Origin: Candidatus Poribacteria bacterium
GTDB lineage: Bacteria; Poribacteria; WGA-4E; PCPOR2b
Direction: 5' to 3'
Length of the DNA: 64,000 bases
Assembly: GCA_022822785.1 (NCBI GenBank)
Contig: JAJEAL010000048.1
Location: forward strand, 1-64,000
A program made the translations under genes and the position numbers. Shown here piece by piece: positions 56,998-64,000 of the stretch. Below the pieces are notes generated by a model. That model was not told where the DNA came from. It ran no database searches and saw only the letters and a program-made list of their open reading frames with translations. Numbering within the stretch: the stretch's first letter is position 1; each line of letters begins with the position of its first letter.

Positions 56998-57675
56998 ATG
57001 CACGAATTGCGCTACCGAAAGTTCTTTGAGCTCATGGCGGGACGGTCCGCTCTAATCGATCTCAGGAAAGATAAACAGACCAGTCTGACCGAAATCGCTC
57101 GCCCGATTGATTGGCAGGCACTCTTTGGGAACGAGAACCCCGTGGAGATAGAAATCGGATGCGGTAAGGGACGTTTTCTGCTCGAAGCTTCAAGACAACA
57201 CCCAGAAACTAACTACGTTGGCATCGAGCGAGCACTAAAATACGTTCAGCGCACAAAAGAGCGGTTGCTAAAAGGAAAAACTACGGGGGTTTTCCTTATT
57301 TGGAGCGATGCCGCTTACCTCGTCGATCAGTACATCGGGGAAGACACTGTCGAAGCGTATCATGTGTACTTTCCTGATCCGTGGCCCAAGAAACGGCATC
57401 GCAAGCGTCGGCTGTTTCGGAACGAAGTTTGGCTGCGTGGATTGGTTCGGACCCTGCATCCGAGCAGCGGACGTATTCATATCGCTACCGACTACGCAGC
57501 GTATTTCTATGAAATCCACGCCTGTCTCACAAATACGCCGCCGTTGGTCTACCTCCCACCAGACTCACTTGAGATAGAACATATCCCAACCAGTTTCGAG
57601 ATAAAGTATCAAGCGGAAGGGCGGAAAATTTACCGCGCGGTCTATCAGATGGATTCAGCTTCCCACAAAGCGTAA
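56998..57675 (+). CDS. trmB: tRNA (guanine-N7-)-methyltransferase
   Basis: EIEIGCGKGRFLLEASRQHPETNYVGIE; VYFPDPWPKKRHRKRRLF; ATDYAAYFYEI; ORF extends upstream to 56665. Confidence 0.93.
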   Translation: MHELRYRKFFELMAGRSALIDLRKDKQTSLTEIARPIDWQALFGNENPVEIEIGCGKGRFLLEASRQHPETNYVGIERALKYVQRTKERLLKGKTTGVFLIWSDAAYLVDQYIGEDTVEAYHVYFPDPWPKKRHRKRRLFRNEVWLRGLVRTLHPSSGRIHIATDYAAYFYEIHACLTNTPPLVYLPPDSLEIEHIPTSFEIKYQAEGRKIYRAVYQMDSASHKA

Positions 57676-57699
57676 AATTCATGTTTAGAAACTGTGCAC

Positions 57700-57734
57700 G
57701 AAAACCTGAGTTTCTGGCAAAAACTCAGTTTCTC
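57700..57734. repeat. Hairpin related to the 4564 element (ACCTGAGTTTCTGGCAAAAACTCAGTTTCTCC)
   Basis: Imperfect inverted repeat with same layout as AGAAACCGAGTTTTTGACAAAAACTCGGTTTCT. Confidence 0.6.
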
Positions 57735-57783
57735 CTCGTGTACGATTTTTAACGTTTCACGCGCTTTTGACATGAATCTGCTT

Positions 57784-59262
57784 CTATACCTCATCAAACG
57801 GGTACAGCTTCCGACCCAGATTGTGGAACGGTAACTCTTTCCCTACCGGATCATGCACGCTCGGCTCGGATACCACGTGGATTGCTCCTGCCCACGACTC
57901 AAACCCCGCCCGAAAATGTGCTGAAGATTTGACTCCAATGTAACGCATCTGACGCGGATCTAATCCCATGCTTCTTGAAAAAGCGGTGTCGAACGGTTGC
58001 TCCCGCTGCGTCACCAACAGCACATGAATCCCGTCCTGCCGGATATATGCCGAGGGCCCCATGCTGCTTTCCAAACCGGCATTCCGCGGTCCATCGTAAC
58101 GGAAGTGCCCATCTGAAAGCGCGATGACCTCCGCCGTCATACGCACCGGTTGCCCCTGAAGCGGCGTTGATTTCGCGCCTACATCTAAGGTTAGTGTCGC
58201 TCCTGCGCCTGCCTCTTGACATGCCTCTACCGCTTCCGGATCGACAATATACAAGATACATGCATCCTCCAACCCCGCTTCGATGAATGTCTGCAATACA
58301 CCGGTACTATCGCCCGGCGAACCACCGCCGGTATTGTCATTTCTATCAGCAAAGATCGCTGGAAATTTCCCGTCCGCCGTCGCTTGGGCTAGGGCTTCGC
58401 GGGTCGGTGGCATCGGCGCTTGCCAGTCCTCGCGACGCTCCCAGATCCATGCCGCCAGTTCATCCGCATACTGCTGTGCCAAATCCAGATCATTGTCAGT
58501 CACAATATAAACCGACGCCCCCATATCCGGGATGTCAGCTAACGGATAGCAGGTCGCAATCGAACCGCAAATCACGCCCGGTTGTGCTTCAATTCTATGT
58601 AATTCAGCAATTGCCTCCCGCATCGGCGGGTGTGCCGTGACCTGATTCAATCCCCAAACCATCGGAATCTGGTGTAGTGCCATGGTAGGACATAACCCCT
58701 CCCGGTGAATCCCAGCTAGCACATCGGCGCATTCACGGGCGCGTTCCGCCTGATCAATCTCCGGGTAGGTCTCCCTTCCAATTAACACATCGGCCATCTC
58801 GATCATTCGACGGGAAACGTTGGAATGGATGTCCAACTCCGCCAAGATAGGCACCTGCGGACCAACCAATTCTCGCACAGCTGTCAGGATATGCCCTTCG
58901 CCATCGTTAATTCCCTCCGCGACCATCGCGCCGTGCAGATTGAGCAGTACACCATCAACAGGCCCTGCTTCAGCCATTCTGTCCAGCATATCTTTTAAGA
59001 TGGCATCAAAAATAGATCGAGGCGTGGGGCCACTCGGATGCGCGTTGGCAAAAATCGTGGGAATCAGCTCAAATCCGTGCGTTTCTGCCCCATCAATGAA
59101 TCCACCGATGGTCGAGTTAGTTCCACGAAATTTGTTGATGATTTCGTTTCCAACTAGATAACCAAAACGCTGATTACGGTAACTCTCCCAAGTAGTGGCA
59201 ACGGTAGTAAAAGTGCTCGTCTCATGACCAATCCCGCCGGTAATGACTCTCATTCGTTTCAT
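57784..59262 (-). CDS. M81 family metallopeptidase (MlrC-like)
   Basis: RVITGGIGHETSTFTTVATTWESY; LLNLHGAMVAEG; DRNDNTGGGSPGDSTGVLQTF. Confidence 0.92.
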   Translation of the reverse strand: MKRMRVITGGIGHETSTFTTVATTWESYRNQRFGYLVGNEIINKFRGTNSTIGGFIDGAETHGFELIPTIFANAHPSGPTPRSIFDAILKDMLDRMAEAGPVDGVLLNLHGAMVAEGINDGEGHILTAVRELVGPQVPILAELDIHSNVSRRMIEMADVLIGRETYPEIDQAERARECADVLAGIHREGLCPTMALHQIPMVWGLNQVTAHPPMREAIAELHRIEAQPGVICGSIATCYPLADIPDMGASVYIVTDNDLDLAQQYADELAAWIWERREDWQAPMPPTREALAQATADGKFPAIFADRNDNTGGGSPGDSTGVLQTFIEAGLEDACILYIVDPEAVEACQEAGAGATLTLDVGAKSTPLQGQPVRMTAEVIALSDGHFRYDGPRNAGLESSMGPSAYIRQDGIHVLLVTQREQPFDTAFSRSMGLDPRQMRYIGVKSSAHFRAGFESWAGAIHVVSEPSVHDPVGKELPFHNLGRKLYPFDEV

Positions 59263-59343
59263 ACTCCTTTTCTAAAAAGAGGGTTATTTTTACCACACAG
59301 TTTTTACAAATGCAGATGCTTGGATTATCGAATCGTTGGTAAT

Positions 59344-59454
59344 TATAGTAGATTTTAGAATTACTTAGACACTTTCAATGCACAATCAACCCCCTAAATC
59401 CCCCTTATCAGGGGGACTTTGGGAAATGTTCACTTATTTGTCCAATTCACCATA
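59344..59454. mobile_element. IS630-derived MITE (~111 bp)
   Basis: Left tip TATAGTAGATTTTAGAATTACTTAGACACTTT resembles IS630 left end; right tip AAATGTTCACTTATTTGTCCAATTCACCATA resembles IS630 right end (shared AATGTTCACTTATTT). Confidence 0.75.
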
Positions 59455-59604
59455 ATTAGACACTCCAAACCGGTGCGGTTAGGAAAACGAAACTACCGTT
59501 TTCCCGTTTGGTAGGCGCAGTTTCTAACTGCGCCGATGCGGTGCGGTTGGAAACCGCACCTACCGGGGGGCGAAAGTGTCCATTTATTTTTAGAATCCAC
59601 TATA
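59453..59604. mobile_element. Second MITE-like element carrying nested palindromes
   Basis: ATTAGACACTCC...GAAAGTGTCCATTTATTTTTAGAATCCACTATA; inner GGTAGGCGCAGTTTCTAACTGCGCC and GGTGCGGTTGGAAACCGCACC. Confidence 0.7.
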
Positions 59605-59704
59605 GTTCCCGATCGAGGTGTGATGCTGTAGCAGCAATTAAACGATGACAAAGGGTTAGTAATTCGCGCCAGATCAAATTGCTGTGTTATGGCAGCAATT
59701 GAAA

Positions 59705-60205
59705 TCATTTTTCAATCCGACTTAACGGCATGATAAACGCCAAACTCGGTTCTTCACGCTCCATCGGCTCAACGGCAAAACCCATAGACAGCTTGAGCTG
59801 ATGGTTTTCGGAGTGATCCATGTCGCTGACCGATCGAACTTGATAACAACCAAGCGCCTTCGCTCGGTTCAACGTATATTCTTGCAATGCCCTGCCGATA
59901 CCTTGCCGCCTAAAAGCTGCCTTCACACCGAACGCAATAATCTTTGCTTCTCGCAGATTCTTGCCGTGCAGCTGAATAGGTGGCTGGTCGCGGTCATGGG
60001 GGCCGATGTCCCAAACCACAAACATGAGAAATCCAACAATATCCCCATCCCGTTTGGCAGCTAAGAAGTAACGGGCGAACCGTTCAAAATACGAATTAAA
60101 CGCCCAACCTGTTTGGTTTTCATGCGCGATGATATCAACCAATTCCGCCCACTCCGGATGATCGGGGGTCATCTCTTCGATGGAGACGTTCGGTAATGTG
60201 TGCAT
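59705..60205 (-). CDS. GNAT family N-acetyltransferase
   Basis: IIAFGVKAAFRRQGIGRALQEYTLNRAKALGCYQVRSVSDMDHSENHQLKLSMGFAVEPM. Confidence 0.9.
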   Translation of the reverse strand: MHTLPNVSIEEMTPDHPEWAELVDIIAHENQTGWAFNSYFERFARYFLAAKRDGDIVGFLMFVVWDIGPHDRDQPPIQLHGKNLREAKIIAFGVKAAFRRQGIGRALQEYTLNRAKALGCYQVRSVSDMDHSENHQLKLSMGFAVEPMEREEPSLAFIMPLSRIEK

Positions 60206-60315
60206 CCGTTGTTAACCTTTATTTTATCTATAGTAGATTTTAGAATTCACCATAGTTGATTTCTGATTAAACAGTCACCTCCCGCTAGCATGTCGGTCAG
60301 TTGTGAACAAACCTC

Positions 60316-61419
60316 TCATGCTGGCAACCATCGCTCATAAAACCGCTGCCAATTCCGATACATTACATTAGCGATGTCTGCCTCAGCATAGCCGCGTTTA
60401 TCAAGAATAGCGGCAATTTTCTGATAATCTGCCACAGTATCAATTTCATACGGGGCACCGTCTTTGCCCCCTTGACCGTCCGTATCCCCACCGATGGCAG
60501 CGTGCTGCGAATTGCCTGCTAACTGGCAGACGTGGTCAATGTAGTTGACCAGATGTTCTAACGTAACCGCCTCTCTCGGGAAAACGCTGCGACGTGGCGG
60601 AATGTCCCCGCCCCAATCAATGCCCGCTTCTGCGTAAATCATCCACGTATCCATTGACGTCCCGATAACGCCCCCGCGTTCTAGGAGGGCTTTGAGCTGT
60701 TCGTCGGAAAACTGTCGTTCGCCGGGTGTCAACGCGCGGCAGTTCTGGTGGCTTGCCATCACCGGTCCGGCGAATAGGTTCAATGCGCTCCAAAACGCTT
60801 CATCAGCGGTATGGGTGAGGTCAAGAATCATCCCTAGCTCTTCCATTTCGCGCAGCAGCGGTTTGGCGGGAGGCAACAACCCGCCGGGTCTGCCTGTTCC
60901 GTGAGAATAGGTGCTGATGCCGTAATGCGCCAAGTTAATTGTGCACAGTCCGCTTTCCCACCATTCATGGACATGTTGGGGCCAGAGGATGGGGTCTGCC
61001 CCCTCCATACCGAGAACCATGCCAACCGGCAAATCCGCATAGTCCGTAGCTTCTGACCATGTTCGCATATGTTCGCTGAAATCACCACGATTCCTCAAGA
61101 TACGGGCTTCGCCTCTGCACTCTAGAATCCGATAGTAGGCGAGGTGTGCTTGCGCCGCAGCATAGGCGACATCACCGCTCCGGTATCCCCAGATGGGACT
61201 GTTTTCGCGCTGAATTCGTCCCGTTATTTTAACCAGTGCTGCTGCAATTTTTCCGCGTCGCATCTCCGGAAGTGAGGCCATCGTTCCAGCAGCGGGCCAC
61301 CGATCCCCTTCCCGCGATCCCGATTGAACAGCTCTGACCTCTTCAATCGGTAAGGTCAGATCTCGATTGAGGTCAATCGCACCATACGCCATCGGGTAGT
61401 CACCGTCAAAAATTAACAC
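60316..61419 (-). CDS. Membrane dipeptidase (peptidase M19)
   Basis: LFDGDYPMAYG; LGMILDLTHTADEAFWSAL; VMASHQNCRALTPGERQFSDEQLKALLERGGVIG; IGGDTDG. Confidence 0.9.
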   Translation of the reverse strand: MLIFDGDYPMAYGAIDLNRDLTLPIEEVRAVQSGSREGDRWPAAGTMASLPEMRRGKIAAALVKITGRIQRENSPIWGYRSGDVAYAAAQAHLAYYRILECRGEARILRNRGDFSEHMRTWSEATDYADLPVGMVLGMEGADPILWPQHVHEWWESGLCTINLAHYGISTYSHGTGRPGGLLPPAKPLLREMEELGMILDLTHTADEAFWSALNLFAGPVMASHQNCRALTPGERQFSDEQLKALLERGGVIGTSMDTWMIYAEAGIDWGGDIPPRRSVFPREAVTLEHLVNYIDHVCQLAGNSQHAAIGGDTDGQGGKDGAPYEIDTVADYQKIAAILDKRGYAEADIANVMYRNWQRFYERWLPA

Positions 61420-61476
61420 GGTTTACCTCCGTCTTCCGTTGCAATCCACTGTAAAATAAAAAGCTCATGTAAAAAA

Positions 61477-62202
61477 TCAGCTGCGCAACTGATACGCAAT
61501 CGCATACGCACACTTATGAACCCCAGAGTTGTTGGGCTCAGAGCGGTGCCACGTGTAATTGGTAAAGAACGCCGCATCTCCCGGCGCCATGGGCAATAGC
61601 ACTTCCCCAGAAAAATCGATCTCCGCTATCGGAATGCGCCATCGCGTGAACGCTTCGCCACTTCGGGCGGTGTGAAAGCTCGGCTCATCGTAGTAAGCCT
61701 CATGCTCGATCAACCTCCACGATTGGTGCGAGCCGGGCATGATTGCCAACGCGCATCCATCGACCCCCACCTCATCAAGAGCAATCCACGAATTGCACCC
61801 CTGCTCAGGCGCCAAATGCCAATAGAACGAATCTTGGTGGAAAAACGATTGGCCGCTGATGGTGCGATGCTTAATCAATGCCTGATCAGTGAAACGTTTG
61901 ACAGGACCGCCGAGTAGTTGTTCCATTGCGCTCTCCAAGTTTGAGTGGTCGGCTATCTCTTTGAAAATCCGTTCCTGCATCGCGGGACGTTGTACACCAA
62001 TCGGAACGACCCCGCCCTCCTTATTTCGGAACTTTGACGGATTAAGCACCTGAAAATGGGTGTCGGGCCAATCGTGGTCGCCAGCTAGTAACTCCATGAG
62101 ACGATTACGTACTCGACAACCCTCTTCGGGTGAAATTAATCCACGCACGACGGTGTACCCTTCGGTTCTATATTGCTCTAGCTGTTCTTCGGTCAGCTGC
62201 AT
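61477..62202 (-). CDS. Phytanoyl-CoA dioxygenase family protein
   Basis: FFHQDSFYWHLAPEQGCNSWIALDEV; GCALAIMPGSHQSW; DAAFFTNYTWHRSEPNNSGVHKCAYAIAY; ORF extends to 62241. Confidence 0.9.
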   Translation of the reverse strand: MQLTEEQLEQYRTEGYTVVRGLISPEEGCRVRNRLMELLAGDHDWPDTHFQVLNPSKFRNKEGGVVPIGVQRPAMQERIFKEIADHSNLESAMEQLLGGPVKRFTDQALIKHRTISGQSFFHQDSFYWHLAPEQGCNSWIALDEVGVDGCALAIMPGSHQSWRLIEHEAYYDEPSFHTARSGEAFTRWRIPIAEIDFSGEVLLPMAPGDAAFFTNYTWHRSEPNNSGVHKCAYAIAYQLRS

Positions 62203-62255
62203 GTCGTCTCTCCTAATCATACGAGTTGGTATTAGTCCCAATTTTTCTTTGTCTT

Positions 62256-62822
62256 TTACGCATCACATTTTATCTTTGCGAATACGAGTGTATCCCGTAA
62301 TTCCCCTGATGTTGAGAGCGAATTATTTCGCAATGTGCCTTCCAATCTGAATCCAAGCCGGTCAGGGATGCGCCGACTCCTGACATTTTTTGTGTCACAA
62401 CGGATTTCCACCCGTTTGGCTCCAAGGGTCTCAAACGCGAACTTTGTGATTGTCTCCGTTGACTCGGTGATGTAGCCTTGTCCCTGAAAACACTTTCGAC
62501 ACCAATAGCCAATCTCAAACTTAGGAATATCCCAGTCTATTCGATGCAAGCCGCTGCCCCCAACTATTGTGTTTGTGCCTTTGAGAAAAAGGAGCAGTGC
62601 CAAATCCTCCCGTGCTAAAAATTGACACTGCGTCCGGCGGACATAGCCTTCTAACTCCTGCAAGGTAGGCATCTGACGCGCCCACGGCATCCATGGCTTG
62701 AGGTCATCGAAGGTTTCCCGAACGGCAGCGTACATTTCAGTGCCATCCCCCGGACGAGGGGCGCGAATGGTCAATCGTTCTGACTCGAACGATTCTGGAA
62801 AATCAAGCAATAATGCATCCAT
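62256..62822 (-). CDS. GNAT family N-acetyltransferase (RimJ/RimL-like)
   Basis: LTIRAPRPGDGTEMYAAV; FEIGYWCRKCFQGQGYITES; ALGAKRVEIRCDTKNVRSRRIPDRLGFRLEGTLRN; ORF extends to 62846. Confidence 0.9.
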   Translation of the reverse strand: MDALLLDFPESFESERLTIRAPRPGDGTEMYAAVRETFDDLKPWMPWARQMPTLQELEGYVRRTQCQFLAREDLALLLFLKGTNTIVGGSGLHRIDWDIPKFEIGYWCRKCFQGQGYITESTETITKFAFETLGAKRVEIRCDTKNVRSRRIPDRLGFRLEGTLRNNSLSTSGELRDTLVFAKIKCDA

Positions 62823-63011
62823 CAAGTATCCTCCGTTCATCTCCAACTCAAATCAAAATAGCTATAAATGACAGTATAGCAGATTCCGAAGGGTGACAAC
62901 AAACGAAAAAATGTATTGACAGTAATCTAAAATCGGTATAGAGTATTTGGACAAACGGGAAGTCTAGTACGTTGTAAGGCAAAAATAACATAGAGATATT
63001 CGGAGGTAAAA

Positions 63012-64000
63012 ATGAGTGATATGAATGTTGGTATTGTTGGATTGGGCTGGGTTGCCGGGGCGCACATTGAGACCTTTAAGGCGGTTCAGGGTGGAAATGT
63101 TACAGCAATCTGCTCCCGACGTGAGCACGACGAAGCAGCATTGGAAGCAGAATTTGGCACACCGCTGAAAGCCTATACTGACTATGAGGCGATGATAGCG
63201 GATCCAGATATACACATCGTGGACATCTGCACCCCCCATCCGTTTCACGCAGATCAGGCTATCGCCGCCGCGGAAGCGGGGAAACATCTAATTATCGAAA
63301 AACCGATCTGCCTAACGTATGAAGATGCCAAACGGGTGCGTGACGCGATACGAAAAGCAGGTGTGGGGGTATGTGTCTGCTTCGAGTGCCGCTACAGCGC
63401 ACACTTCACGATGATCCGCTCGATTATTGATGAAGGCTTACTCGGCGAATTGCACTACAGCGAAGTGGACTACTACCACGGTATCGGTCCTTGGTACGGT
63501 CAATACGGTTGGAACATCAAAAAAGACTTCGCCGGTAGCAGCCTGTTGACAGCAGGTTGCCACGCGCTTGATGGTCTGCTCTTCTTCATGGATGGACAGG
63601 TCGAGGAGGTCACCAGCTACCACACACAATCGACAGGAAAGGATTTCGTCCCGTATGAATATGAGACCACTAGTGTCACGATTCTCAAGTTTGAGGGTGG
63701 GAACAAAATTGCGAAGGTAGCTTCCTGCGTAGATTGTCTCCAACCTTATTACTTCCATATCCATCTGGTCGGCAGCGAAGGCAGTCTGTTGGACAACCGA
63801 ATCTACTCAGCAAAATTGAAGGGGATGGAAAAGAGCCGGTGGAGTACGCTTGAGACTTCGCTCATCGATTCGGGAGATGTAAGTGACCATCCGTATGAGC
63901 CACAGTTTCAGGCGTTTATTGACAGCATCGGCACAGGCGAGCCGATGCCTCTGACCGATTTCGACACCGCGTTTGAATCGCACCGCGTTGTTTTCGCCGC
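63012..64000 (+). CDS. Gfo/Idh/MocA family oxidoreductase, truncated by window end
   Basis: Manual translation [36 protein letters not shown]...[36 protein letters not shown]; absent from ORF track because no stop codon lies in the window. Confidence 0.9.
   Translation, partial: MSDMNVGIVGLGWVAGAHIETFKAVQGGNVTAICSRREHDEAALEAEFGTPLKAYTDYEAMIADPDIHIVDICTPHPFHADQAIAAAEAGKHLIIEKPICLTYEDAKRVRDAIRKAGVGVCVCFECRYSAHFTMIRSIIDEGLLGELHYSEVDYYHGIGPWYGQYGWNIKKDFAGSSLLTAGCHALDGLLFFMDGQVEEVTSYHTQSTGKDFVPYEYETTSVTILKFEGGNKIAKVASCVDCLQPYYFHIHLVGSEGSLLDNRIYSAKLKGMEKSRWSTLETSLIDSGDVSDHPYEPQFQAFIDSIGTGEPMPLTDFDTAFESHRVVFA

Overview
This is a ~64 kb bacterial chromosomal window. Repeated families (3 phytanoyl-CoA dioxygenases, 4 Gfo/Idh/MocA oxidoreductases, M81/MlrC, M19 dipeptidase, dockerin-bearing glycosidase) suggest a Poribacteria-like lineage; that placement is inference only. 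Housekeeping genes include cinA-like, murJ, trmJ-like, tatA/tatC, an amidase, purF/purM, infC-rpmI-rplT-pheS-pheT, lexA and trmB. No tRNA, rRNA or CRISPR was found. The observations most worth following up are: (1) a T-box leader with a Phe UUC specifier between rplT and pheS; (2) a 1509-aa protein fusing a fatty-acyl/thioester reductase, an adenylation-like domain with eroded catalytic motifs, an ACP and a PlsC acyltransferase, next to a HAD-IB phosphatase (candidate ether-lipid or wax-like lipid machinery); (3) a trypsin-like protease/TPR gene with a 102-bp near-identical repeat array, split by an apparent 20-nt repeat-junction deletion and flanked on both sides by related inverted-repeat elements; (4) an IS630 element with an A9 frameshift site, whose end appears to supply a new start codon and signal-peptide N-terminus to a dockerin glycosidase; (5) several families of IS630-tipped MITE-like elements and palindromes; (6) infC probably starting at a non-canonical AUU. 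All calls come from reading the sequence; no database search was run.
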